NCBI RefSeq assembly: GCF_009856865.1
Contig: NZ_WVUD01000028.1
Location: 1-59,835, forward strand
Origin: Solidesulfovibrio aerotolerans
Lineage (GTDB): Bacteria; Desulfobacterota; Desulfovibrionia; Desulfovibrionales; Desulfovibrionaceae
DNA length: 59,835 nt
Direction: 5' to 3'
Positions 9,163-17,268 of this stretch are shown here, piece after piece. The notes beneath the pieces were generated by a model. The model did no database searches, was not told the DNA's origin, and was given only the letters and a program-made list of their open reading frames with translations. The stretch's first letter is position 1. The number at the start of each line of letters is the position of its first letter. The translations under genes and the position numbers were made by a program.

Positions 9163-9199
9163 GGGGACAGACCGTATTCGGCCTGCCCCCTTTTCTTTT
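9163..9199 (+). terminator. Terminator following the tRNA-Pro fragment
   Basis: GGGG-A-CAG (9163-9170) pairs with CTG-CCCC (9183-9189) around an inner CCG-tatt-CGG, and is followed by TTTTCTTTT. It sits 11 nt after the CCA of the tRNA fragment, where the terminator of an intact tRNA-Pro gene would be. It probably belonged to that gene before integration. Confidence 0.7.
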
Positions 9200-9388
9200 A
9201 ATGAAGCCCGATACTATCAGATCGGCATACGCCTTCCTGTTTAGCAGGCTGCAAAGACTCGGTCCAACCGCCTCCGTTATCCGCAAAACCCCGGAATACG
9301 TCTGCATCTCTTGCTGCTGGCCAGAGGCTCTGCTACCTTGCCTCATGTTCAATGCGCCACGCCGCTGCCGGGTGTGTCCGGCCCGTCA

Positions 9389-10948
9389 ATGAGCGACCCT
9401 CATAGACCACCCCGGCTGACGGCCCGGGAGTGGCTTGTTTGCGCCGTTGCCGCCTGGGGCTTTCTCTTTGATAGCTACGAACTGCTTATGCTTCCGCTCA
9501 TCGTACGCCCGGCGCTCATGGAACTGGGCGGCATCCGTCCCGGCTCGCCTGACTTCACGTTCTGGTTCGGAATGCTGTTTTACATCCCTGCCATAGCCGG
9601 CGGTGCCTTCGGGCTTCTTGGCGGCTACCTCGCCGACCGCTTTGGCAGGCAACGCATACTGACGGCAAGCATCCTGCTGTATGCGATCTCCTCGTTCCTG
9701 ACAGGGTTCGCGACGACCTTGACCATGCTGCTTGTCCTGCGTTGCCTCGTTTTTATCGGCGTATGCGTGGAATTCGTGGCCGCTGTTGCCTGGCTGGCGG
9801 AATTTTTCCCCGAACCGCGGCGACGCGAGGCCGTCCTTGGAACCACCCAAGCGTTTTCCTCCGTCGGGGGACTCCTGGTGGCCCTGGCAGGAGGCGTTGC
9901 CTCCGCCTGGGCGGGCGGGCGCCCCATGGAGATCTTGGGCTGGTTCACCGTACCGCCGATGGCCTTGCCGCCAATCGGCCTCCCGGATTTTGTGTCGTTT
10001 CTCGGACACATTGACAATCCTCACGCCGATTGGCGCTATACGCTCATGTCCGGCCTGCTTCCTGCCCTGCCGCTTCTTGTGGTGCGGCCTTTTCTGCCGG
10101 AATCCCCGCCCTGGCTGGAAAAACGCCGCACCGGCCGCCTTGGCCGACCGAGCGTAGCCGCCCTGTTCTCCCCGAAGCTTTGGCGCACCACCTGCATAGT
10201 CACCGCCATGTTCACGCTGAGTTTCGCCGCCGCCTTTGGAGCCTTGCTGCAAGCCCCACAGATCGCGCCTGGGCTGCCCGAGACCCAGGCCGCTGTGGCC
10301 CAAGCCCAGGGTGAACGCCTTTGCGCTGAAAAACAGGCGTCGCTTCGTGCCCAGTGGATGGAAGCGGGATACCCCGAGGGGGAAATCGCGCAAAAGATAC
10401 GCGCCGAAATGCGCCGCATCGCCGGCCCGGTGGAACAGGGAGTCGCGGCGCGCGTGACCACATTTCAGGAGATAGGGGGACTGAGCGGTCGGTGCGCCCT
10501 GGCAGTGCTGGCGGTATGGATCGTCAGCCGCAGGAGGCTGCTGCGGTTTTTCCTGATTCCGGCGACGGTTATTTTGCCGTTGACCTTCGCCTGGGCCGGG
10601 ACCACAAGCCTGCCCGCCTTTGAAAGCGGTCTGTTTCTGGCAGGATTTTTTATTATCGGCCAGTTCAGCTTCTGGGGGAATTACCTCCCCCGTGTCTATC
10701 CACTGCACTTGCGGGGCACAGGGGAAAGCTTCGCGGCCAATGTCGGCGGACGCATGCTCGGATCGTGCTTCGCCGCCCTGACCCAATGGCTCGCCGCCGT
10801 CCTGCCCGTCGCCGCCGCCCATCCCGCCCGGGTCGCCTACGCCGCTGCCGCAGTCGCCTTCCTGGTCACCCTCGGCAATCTGATTGCCTCGCGCTGGCTG
10901 CCCGAGCCCGCCTCAGGGCTCCTGCCCGAGGACGCTCAAGATCTTTGA
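9389..10948 (+). CDS. Major facilitator superfamily transporter
   Basis: The chosen start gives 519 aa beginning MSDPHRPPRLTAREWLV; an upstream in-frame start at 9311 would add a poor N-terminus. The protein has about twelve hydrophobic helices. After helix 2 it carries the MFS signature loop GGYLADRFGRQRIL, and in the fourth-fifth helix region AVAWLAEFFPEPRRREAVLG, as in sugar and organic-acid transporters of the metabolite:H+ symporter group. A long hydrophilic insert (roughly residues 310-375, rich in Ala, Glu and Arg) lies between helices 7 and 8, which is longer than usual. The substrate cannot be read from the sequence. The gene is the first on the chromosomal side of the tRNA-Pro scar and converges with the ligase gene, so it is probably a single-gene unit. 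No good Shine-Dalgarno is visible. Confidence 0.85.
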   Translation: MSDPHRPPRLTAREWLVCAVAAWGFLFDSYELLMLPLIVRPALMELGGIRPGSPDFTFWFGMLFYIPAIAGGAFGLLGGYLADRFGRQRILTASILLYAISSFLTGFATTLTMLLVLRCLVFIGVCVEFVAAVAWLAEFFPEPRRREAVLGTTQAFSSVGGLLVALAGGVASAWAGGRPMEILGWFTVPPMALPPIGLPDFVSFLGHIDNPHADWRYTLMSGLLPALPLLVVRPFLPESPPWLEKRRTGRLGRPSVAALFSPKLWRTTCIVTAMFTLSFAAAFGALLQAPQIAPGLPETQAAVAQAQGERLCAEKQASLRAQWMEAGYPEGEIAQKIRAEMRRIAGPVEQGVAARVTTFQEIGGLSGRCALAVLAVWIVSRRRLLRFFLIPATVILPLTFAWAGTTSLPAFESGLFLAGFFIIGQFSFWGNYLPRVYPLHLRGTGESFAANVGGRMLGSCFAALTQWLAAVLPVAAAHPARVAYAAAAVAFLVTLGNLIASRWLPEPASGLLPEDAQDL

Positions 10949-11006
10949 GGACGCGGCGACAGTCTCTCTGCATAAAACGCGAGAGCATACCTTGGCCGGC
11001 CCCGGC

Positions 11007-12533
11007 TCACCCCTCCCCGCGCACCCGACCAAGGTATGCCACAGCCAACGCCGTCAGCTTGGGCCGGTCGGTCTTGCCCCGGGGCGTCACCGGCCACTGC
11101 GCGATGGGCAGGCAAGCCACGGGCACCGACAGGGCATCCACCCTGTCGGCGAGGTACCGGAGCAGTGCTTCGGCCCCGGGATCGGGGCCGGTCGTTCGAT
11201 AAAAGGCCACAGGAACCTGCCCGGCCTCGGCATCGGGCACCCCCACCACCACGGCCTCGGCCAGGCCCGGATACCCGGCCAGGACGTCGGCCACCAGGGC
11301 GGCGGCCACCTGGACGGCATGGCGCACGATGACGTCTACGCTGCGCCCCAGAAACCAGTAGTTGCCCTCGGCGTCGCGGCGCACGCAATCGCCCGTATCG
11401 TACCAGCCGGTTCCGATGGCCCGATGCGTGGCCATGGTGTCGTTGAAATAACCGGCCATCATGTTCGCCGAGGTGACGAGGAGGCGTCCGGGACTGCCCT
11501 CGGCAACGTCGCGCCCGGTGTCGTCCACAAGCCGCATGATCACATCGCCGACGGGCCTGCCCACACAGCCGGGCTTGTCCGTTTCGCTTGGCGCGACCAC
11601 GGCCACAAGGCCTGTTTCGGTCAGGCCATACAGGTTGCAATATGGCCGCCCGGTGATTCGCCGGGCCGCTTCGTAGAGAGCTTGTCCCGGTGTGTCGCCG
11701 CCGCTGAGCCAAAACCGCAGCCGCGAATGGTCAACCATGGCGGCTCCCGGATCGGCAAAGAGCTTTCGGGCGTAACTGGGCATCACAAGGCAATACCCGG
11801 GGCGAACCTCCCCATAGAGATGCCAGAACGCGGCCGGGGCAGGCTGCTCGGCCAGCACGACGGTTCCGCCCTGGCGCAGCATGGCCAGCACCTGGAACAC
11901 CAGGACCACCGGCCGGTCTGCAGGAAATACGGCCAAGGTCGTATCCTCGGCCGTGACGCCCAGGGTGCGGACAAAGGCTTCCACCCGTCGCGCCAGCCGC
12001 TCCTGGGTGTGGGCGACGGCCTTGGGCCTGCCGGTTGAGCCGGAGGTGTAAACGAGCAGACAGATCGGGTCCGGCACGGTGCTTCGGGGTGCAGGGAGGG
12101 TGGAACCATGGGCGAGAAAGGCGTCGTAGCCGACGGTTCCCGGTTCGGGCCGACCGAGGCAGACCGTGACGGCTAGCCGCTCCCGCGTCTCGGCCGGGAT
12201 GGCGGCCCCCAGATCGGCGGCCATAACAAGGCCCCTGGCCCCAGTTTGCGCAATGATCGCAGCCTGCCGGGCCGGCGGCGCGTCCTGGGCAAGAGGCACA
12301 AGGACGAGTTCAGCCCGGCAGGCGGCCAGGATGACCGTGACAAGCTCGACGGAGTTCGGGAGCAGCACGGCAAGCCGGTCGCCCGGGGCAAGGCCGAGGC
12401 TTGAGAGCCAGGCGGCCAGCCTGCCGGCGTCTGCAACCAGTCGGGCATAGGTGACGTGACGCGGCCCGCAACACAGGGCCACGGCCTCGGGTCGCTGCGC
12501 TGCCGTGGCGGCGACCATGCGAAAAAGGGGCAT
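11007..12533 (-). CDS. Adenylate-forming acyl-CoA/acyl ligase (AMP-binding)
   Basis: This 508-aa protein has the full set of ANL-superfamily motifs. They are the P-loop LLVYTSGSTGRPKAVAHT (about 165-180), NLYGLTETG (about 280), YDTGDCVRRDAEGNYWFLGR (about 385-405), and the C-terminal catalytic-lysine motif PRGKTDRPKL near residue 487. The order and spacing match stand-alone acyl-CoA synthetases or amino-acid/aryl-activating enzymes of about 500 aa. No carrier-protein or condensation domain is attached. The ATG has a strong ribosome site (GGGGAGTG). The substrate (fatty, aryl or amino acid) cannot be told. It lies upstream of no obvious thioester-using partner. The exported 167-aa gene and the radical SAM gene on the same strand are too far apart to be sure of an operon. 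Confidence 0.88.
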   Translation of the reverse strand: MPLFRMVAATAAQRPEAVALCCGPRHVTYARLVADAGRLAAWLSSLGLAPGDRLAVLLPNSVELVTVILAACRAELVLVPLAQDAPPARQAAIIAQTGARGLVMAADLGAAIPAETRERLAVTVCLGRPEPGTVGYDAFLAHGSTLPAPRSTVPDPICLLVYTSGSTGRPKAVAHTQERLARRVEAFVRTLGVTAEDTTLAVFPADRPVVLVFQVLAMLRQGGTVVLAEQPAPAAFWHLYGEVRPGYCLVMPSYARKLFADPGAAMVDHSRLRFWLSGGDTPGQALYEAARRITGRPYCNLYGLTETGLVAVVAPSETDKPGCVGRPVGDVIMRLVDDTGRDVAEGSPGRLLVTSANMMAGYFNDTMATHRAIGTGWYDTGDCVRRDAEGNYWFLGRSVDVIVRHAVQVAAALVADVLAGYPGLAEAVVVGVPDAEAGQVPVAFYRTTGPDPGAEALLRYLADRVDALSVPVACLPIAQWPVTPRGKTDRPKLTALAVAYLGRVRGEG

Positions 12534-12612
12534 GCAACACTCCCCGGCATGTTTCCATGCCCATCTGCCGCCGTCTCACCACAGAAGCCCTGACGACGCA
12601 TGCACCGAAAGG

Positions 12613-13116
12613 CTACTTCGCCGGCAACTCCGCAGGATCGGCCTGGCCGCTTTTCCCTATAGTTTTGCGCAAGGTCTTGCTGTACGCAGCAGTCCTGGCT
12701 TCGCCGGTCTTGTTGTTGTATTTGAACTTGAACTCGATGTCGTTTGGCAAATCACACGTATACAGACTGGAATCGCCATCTTCTTTCACAACAATGGGAG
12801 TGCAAAAATTTGCCTTCATATCAGAAATGATTTCATTTTTATCCCTGCCGACAGCGCGAATAATCCTGGCGTAATATTTCCCATCGATAAAAGCATAGGC
12901 GATGGAGGGCGATGCCTTCTTATGCACCGGAAGGCGGCAGGTCCCAACATAATTATAGTAGGAAACGCCTTCTTTTTCCCCGTAAAATACGAAGTTTCCA
13001 TCGTCGATATCGCTCAATTTCGCTCCGAAATCAAGTTTTCCACACTCAAAGGCTTGAGCGTTTGAGGAACACAGCGTAGCAAGAATAAAGAATGCAACAA
13101 AAATGAATGAACGCAT
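12613..13116 (-). CDS. Exported hypothetical protein
   Basis: I do not recognise this 167-aa protein. It has a clean signal peptide (MRSFIFVAFFILATLCSSNA, cleavage at AQA-FE) and a strong ribosome site (GGAGGGG). The mature part is beta-rich with four Cys (FECGKLDFGAK, GTCRLPVH, ANFCTPIV, LYTCDLPND), compatible with two disulfides in the periplasm or outside the cell. The coding DNA is more AT-rich than its neighbours. It lies 79 bp upstream of the AMP-binding ligase on the same strand and might share a transcript with it. Function unknown. Confidence 0.75.
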   Translation of the reverse strand: MRSFIFVAFFILATLCSSNAQAFECGKLDFGAKLSDIDDGNFVFYGEKEGVSYYNYVGTCRLPVHKKASPSIAYAFIDGKYYARIIRAVGRDKNEIISDMKANFCTPIVVKEDGDSSLYTCDLPNDIEFKFKYNNKTGEARTAAYSKTLRKTIGKSGQADPAELPAK

Positions 13117-13478
13117 AACCCCTCCACTGTTTGTTGGACTGGATACAGTTCACAACTCCGCGACATAACTACCACTCACCGACCAATATCCATTCAAAAC
13201 TGGCCCAGTACAATATCCATACAAACATCTCAGCGTGGGAAGCATGACTCCAAACAAAGCCACAGCGTTCATGCCGCCGCATCGCTGGCAAAAAAAGAAG
13301 ATACGATAACCGTATTTAAAAACATCGCATGGCTTGCGGTGACAGTCAACACAAGGGAGTGGCGCGCCAAGGATTGGGACGCAATCGACAAAGGTGGACA
13401 CTTTTTCTCAGACGCCACGCAGCGATTGTCCGCGCTCGCTTTTACGGGGCCTGCTTTCGCCCGGGCGCAGACGCCGGA
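13117..13478. other. Gap with no supported gene
   Basis: A frame on the - strand (13150-13401) from a GTG codon contains CVDCHRKPCD and CQRCGG but has no ribosome site and poor composition, so I do not accept it. Nothing else stands out except AT-rich sequence near 13300 that may hold the promoter of the exported 167-aa protein. Confidence 0.4.
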
Positions 13479-14816
13479 TCAGACGACCCAGCGCGCCCAC
13501 AAGGCACCCAACGCCCTGCTGCGCCGCCGCACTTTCAAGCCCAGGCGGGCGCGCCGGGTCAGCCAGAGCAATTCCCGGGAAGGCAATTCGCTCACGGGAT
13601 ACGGCGACCGGGCCACGTCGTAGGACGCCCAATCGACCTGCTCCAGTTGGTGGTGCCCGGCCCATTGCGCGTAGACCTCGGAGCCGGGCAGCGGGAAGCA
13701 CGGGGTGAAGGTCAACTGATCTGCCGGCAGGGCATAGGCCCGGCGAACGGTTTCCCGCATGGCGGCCCGGCTCTCCCCCGGGAATCCGAGAATGAACCAG
13801 CCGGTGGCACCCATGCCTGCGCGCCGGGCTTCCCGCATCACGCGTTCATAGTCCAGGAAATCGGCTTTTTTGTTGATCATGCGCCGGGTTTCGGCGGCCG
13901 CGCTTTCCACGCCCATGTGCAGGCGGACGCACCCGGCGCTTCGCATCAAGGCGAGATGGGCCGCATCCAGATTATCCAGGCGCTCGAAGCTGTTGCAGTC
14001 CCATTCGATCTTGAGGCCGCGACGCATGATCTCCTGGCAAAACGCCTCGAGGTGCCTGGCGTCGGAGGTAAAACAGTTGTCCATGACGTGGAAGAGGGTG
14101 ACCGCATACTCCTTGGCCAGACGCTCCATCTCATCAACCACCCGGCCGGGGCTTCGGCGGCGGATAATGCGGCCGTTGACGCGGTAGGCGCTGCAAAAGG
14201 TGCAACGCCCCGGGCAGCCCCGGGTCGTGACGATTGGGGCCGCCGCCCGCCAGCCGGTTGCGCGTCCCGGCCCGGCCGGGGCATACGCGCGCGGGTCGAT
14301 CAACGCCCAGGCCGGATCGGGCAAGGCGTCCAGGTCCTTTATAAAAGTCGGCTCGTTGCACCGCACGCCCCCGCCCTCGCGCCAGATCAATCCCGGCGCG
14401 CCGGAACGTGCGCCGTCCGGCAGCGCATCCAGAAAATCAGACAGGACATGCTCCACCTCCCCGCGAAAGGCGTAGTCGCATTCTGGAAACTGCGACATGA
14501 GCTCGTCCGGCCGAGAGCAGGAAGGATGCGGCCCGCCCAGGATGACAACCGTTTCGGGCAGAATCCGGCGAATCAGCGCAATGGTTTTGCGGGCCGCCGC
14601 GACATCCTTGGTGAAGACCTTAAGCCCGCAAACGTCCGGCGAAAAATCCCGCAGCATCGCCGTGAACGCCCCTTCCCCCTCGCGCCTGTTCCAATCCCAG
14701 ACGCGCGCGTCATGCCGCCCCGAGAGCGCCGACGCGATATGGCCCAGCCCAAGATCCGGCATACACGGCGCTTGTAACACATACGCCGCCAGCGGCTGGC
14801 TCAGGAAAACCTTCAT
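13479..14816 (-). CDS. Cobalamin-binding-type radical SAM protein
   Basis: ATG 14816 has an excellent ribosome site (GGAGGTG) and gives 445 aa starting MKVFLSQPLAAYVLQAP. Residues 1-140 form a B12-binding-like Rossmann domain (LGLGHIASALSG, VCGLKVFTKDVAAARKTI, VVILGGPHPSCSRPDELM). The cobalt-ligating DxHxxG is not obvious, so cobalamin binding may be degenerate. The radical SAM core follows, with the 4Fe-4S cysteines 201, 205 and 208 in TTRGCPGRCTFCSAYR and GWFILGFPGES later in the barrel. This architecture covers the BchE/HpnP/P-methylase class that modifies lipids, natural products or hopanoids. The C-terminal 60 residues are basic. It stands alone on this strand between prfC (divergent) and small unknown genes. 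The reaction is unknown. Confidence 0.88.
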   Translation of the reverse strand: MKVFLSQPLAAYVLQAPCMPDLGLGHIASALSGRHDARVWDWNRREGEGAFTAMLRDFSPDVCGLKVFTKDVAAARKTIALIRRILPETVVILGGPHPSCSRPDELMSQFPECDYAFRGEVEHVLSDFLDALPDGARSGAPGLIWREGGGVRCNEPTFIKDLDALPDPAWALIDPRAYAPAGPGRATGWRAAAPIVTTRGCPGRCTFCSAYRVNGRIIRRRSPGRVVDEMERLAKEYAVTLFHVMDNCFTSDARHLEAFCQEIMRRGLKIEWDCNSFERLDNLDAAHLALMRSAGCVRLHMGVESAAAETRRMINKKADFLDYERVMREARRAGMGATGWFILGFPGESRAAMRETVRRAYALPADQLTFTPCFPLPGSEVYAQWAGHHQLEQVDWASYDVARSPYPVSELPSRELLWLTRRARLGLKVRRRSRALGALWARWVV

Positions 14817-15378
14817 GAAAGCACCTCCGCTCCCTTTGCCGCGTACTGTACATGAACCGGGATGATTTTCAACGGGGCACGAAGTGGTATCTTCTTTGCC
14901 CCCCGTCAACAGAGTGCGTGCCGCTCAAAAACGGCAGTTCGGGAGGCCAGGATTGGGGCACAGGCGATGTCCTGGCCGGGATCCGTTGCGGTGTGTCAAT
15001 GCGCGGCTGCCGTCATCCGGCGTCTCTTGCGCGGTGTCTGGTATTGGCCCTGTTTTGACTGGGCCTGGACAGAGGCTTTGCTGTGGGCTAAGAGGCCACT
15101 TGTCGCATCCGAATGAAGATGCCGCGCGTCTGTTGACCCGCGGCATCTTCGCTGTGTTTGCCGTTGCGCCCAAGACCTCCGCTTTCCCCAGCTTGAGTTC
15201 CTGATGCCGGGCAACATGGCCACTCGCGCCTGCGAGCGTGCCGTATCGGCTGCACTGCGGCCCATATAGGTGCCCACTGCCGGCTAGCGGTGCTCCTTTG
15301 CGGCAGTCACCCAAATACTCGTGCCCTGAATGCGCCGACCCAAGGAGCAATGCCAGGGCAGTTCAAGGCAATTCCATT
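14817..15378. other. Intergenic region between divergent radical SAM and prfC genes
   Basis: No gene is supported. Apart from the strong hairpin at 15115-15150 it contains only mixed-composition DNA that should carry the two divergent promoters. In-frame extension of prfC to 15238 is possible but implausible, because the family N-terminus begins at 15379. Confidence 0.5.
15115..15150. terminator. Perfect 12-bp hairpin
   Basis: GAAGATGCCGCG (15115-15126) and CGCGGCATCTTC (15139-15150) are exactly complementary with a 12-nt loop. Only a weak T-rich stretch follows (GCTGTGTTTG), so it may be a factor-assisted terminator, an attenuator upstream of prfC, or the end of an unrecognised small RNA. 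Confidence 0.55.
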
Positions 15379-17001
15379 ATGCAAAATGCACCTTTTCTGG
15401 CGGAAATAAAGCGGGAAACGGCCCGACGCCGCACCTTTGCCATCATCAGCCACCCCGACGCCGGCAAGACGACGCTCACGGAAAAGCTCCTGCTCTTTGG
15501 CGGGGCCATCGACATGGCCGGGGCCATCAAAGCCAAAAAAGACGGTCGGCACGCCACCTCGGACTGGATGGCCATTGAACGCGAGCGCGGCATTTCCGTG
15601 ACCTCCTCGGTCATGAATTTCGACTTCAACGGCTATGCCATAAACCTGCTGGACACCCCGGGCCACCAGGACTTTTCCGAAGACACCTATCGCGTCCTCA
15701 CCGCCGCAGACTCGGCCCTTATGGTCATCGACAGCGCCAAGGGCGTTGAGGTGCAGACCAAAAAGCTCATGGATGTCTGCCGGCTGCGCGACACGCCGAT
15801 CATCACCTTTATCAACAAGCTCGACCGCGACGGCCGTTCTCCCCTGGAGCTTTTGGACGACATCGAACAAAGCCTGGGTATTGAAGCCGCGCCCTTGTCC
15901 TGGCCTATCGGCATGGGCAAGGAATTCAAGGGCGTTTACGATCTGCGCCAAGCCCATCTGCGTTTTTTTGATCCCCAAGCCGGCAAGGGCACCCGGCCCC
16001 GGGAGACCGTGGTCATCCAGGGCCTGGAAGACCCGTCGCTGGCTGAGCTTTTGGGAAATGACAGCGCCGCTGATCTGCGCCGCGACGTGGAACTGCTGGA
16101 CGGGGCCGGCTACCCCTTTGTGATGGAGCACTACCTGACCGGGAAACAGACGCCTGTGTTTTTCGGCAGCGCCATCAACAATTTCGGCGTCAAGGAACTG
16201 CTGGAAGCTGTCGTTGACCTGGCCCCCGGGCCGCGTCCCCGCACCGCCAATCTGCGGGAAGTCTCCCCGCTGGAGGAGCAGTTCTCCGGTCTGGTCTTTA
16301 AGATTCAAGCCAATATGGACGCCGCCCACCGCGACCGGATAGCCTTTGTCCGTATCTGCTCCGGCCAGTTTAACCGGGGCATGAAGCTACGACATCATCG
16401 CCTGGGCAAGGACATAAAGACTTCCAGTGCCATCCTGTTTATGGCCCAGGAGCGCTGCGGCGTCGAGGAAGCCTGGCCCGGGGACATCATCGGCCTGCCC
16501 AACCACGGCACCCTCAATGTGGGCGACACGCTGACCACGGGCGAGCCCCTCCGGTTTCTCGGCATCCCGCACTTTGCGCCGGAACATTTTCGCCGGGTGT
16601 ATCTGAAAAACCCGTTCAAAGCCAAGCAGTTGGAAAAAGGCCTGACGCAACTCTCCGAGGAAGGGGCCATCCAATTCTTCCGGCCCGTCAACGGGGGGGC
16701 CATGCTCCTTGGGGCTGTCGGGGCCTTGCAGTTCGAAGTGATCGCCCAGCGCCTGGCTTCGGAATATGCGGTGGACATTGACCTTCTCGGGACAACGTTT
16801 AACGCAGCCCGCTGGTTGTTTGCCGAGAGCAAAGAGCAGTTGGACAAGCTGACACGCGAGCATTCCGATGCCCTGGTCACCGACGCCGCCGGCCATCTGG
16901 TCATGCTGTTTACCAGCGCCTGGATGATGGAGCGCACCATCGAACTGTGGAAAGCCATCCGTTTCGAAGCCACCCGGGAGTGCGCGGAAACGACGGAGTA
17001 A
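15379..17001 (+). CDS. prfC: Peptide chain release factor 3
   Basis: RF3 is a translational GTPase that removes RF1/RF2 from the ribosome after termination. The 540-aa product starts [20 protein letters not shown], as in the family. The G-domain motifs are complete: [12 protein letters not shown] (G1), the switch I region [32 protein letters not shown] (G3) and FINKLDRD (G4). Domains II and III follow, with the RF3-typical [18 protein letters not shown]. Length fits the usual 525-540 aa. The start is the first codon of the conserved region; an upstream in-frame extension to 15238 is not conserved-looking. It appears monocistronic and is followed by palindromic repeats. Confidence 0.97.
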   Translation: MQNAPFLAEIKRETARRRTFAIISHPDAGKTTLTEKLLLFGGAIDMAGAIKAKKDGRHATSDWMAIERERGISVTSSVMNFDFNGYAINLLDTPGHQDFSEDTYRVLTAADSALMVIDSAKGVEVQTKKLMDVCRLRDTPIITFINKLDRDGRSPLELLDDIEQSLGIEAAPLSWPIGMGKEFKGVYDLRQAHLRFFDPQAGKGTRPRETVVIQGLEDPSLAELLGNDSAADLRRDVELLDGAGYPFVMEHYLTGKQTPVFFGSAINNFGVKELLEAVVDLAPGPRPRTANLREVSPLEEQFSGLVFKIQANMDAAHRDRIAFVRICSGQFNRGMKLRHHRLGKDIKTSSAILFMAQERCGVEEAWPGDIIGLPNHGTLNVGDTLTTGEPLRFLGIPHFAPEHFRRVYLKNPFKAKQLEKGLTQLSEEGAIQFFRPVNGGAMLLGAVGALQFEVIAQRLASEYAVDIDLLGTTFNAARWLFAESKEQLDKLTREHSDALVTDAAGHLVMLFTSAWMMERTIELWKAIRFEATRECAETTE

Positions 17002-17070
17002 GCCTTTCAAGCGAAACGCTGGCGGTTCATACCGCTCGCCGTCCAACTTGCCCGCCAAAACCACAAACCC

Positions 17071-17150
17071 TTGAAAAACTTCTCCCCTTCAGGGGGTCCG
17101 GGGGGATGATCCCCCCCGGCCGCCGGAGGCACTCTTCTGCCTTCCCTTCT
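17071..17150. repeat. Dispersed palindromic repeat, copy 1
   Basis: Downstream of prfC is a GC-rich module: a CTTGAAAAACTTCTCCC-like lead, then a palindrome centred on GGGGGGAT-GATCCCCCC (17100-17117), then GGCCGCCGGAGGCACTCTTC. The same module recurs near 38301-38385 and, in the opposite orientation, at 55047-55092. It may also terminate convergent transcription here. Confidence 0.75.
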
Positions 17151-17181
17151 CTTGCCCCTTCCACCGCCGCAGCAACGCCGT

Positions 17182-17260
17182 CCCCCTTTACCCCCTGCCT
17201 CCAGGTGGGATTCCAAAGGGCTCAGCCCTTTGGCCGCCGGAGGCTTCTTCTGCCTTCTCT
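17182..17260. repeat. Dispersed palindromic repeat, copy 2 (variant)
   Basis: This variant has a stem-loop AAAGGG-CTCA-GCCCTTT in place of the poly-G palindrome, flanked by CCTCCAGGTGGGATTCC and GGCCGCCGGAGGC. The same arrangement occurs inverted at 49647-49735, after the PFKFB-like gene. It sits between the 3' ends of prfC and the flavin/radical SAM gene. Confidence 0.75.
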
Positions 17261-17268
17261 TCGCTCCG

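Noticed and set aside
8964-9392. A 142-codon frame overlapping the tRNA-Pro fragment
   Set aside because: It runs through the tRNA fragment and its terminator and has no ribosome site.
9386-10822. A 478-codon frame opposite the MFS transporter
   Set aside because: It is Gly/Gln/Arg-rich without domain features and fully antisense to a clear transporter gene, as is common in high-GC DNA.
13150-13401. An 83-codon - strand frame with CVDCHRKPCD and CQRCGG
   Set aside because: It starts with GTG and has no ribosome site, and the cysteine pattern does not match a known zinc ribbon. It may be real but cannot be supported.
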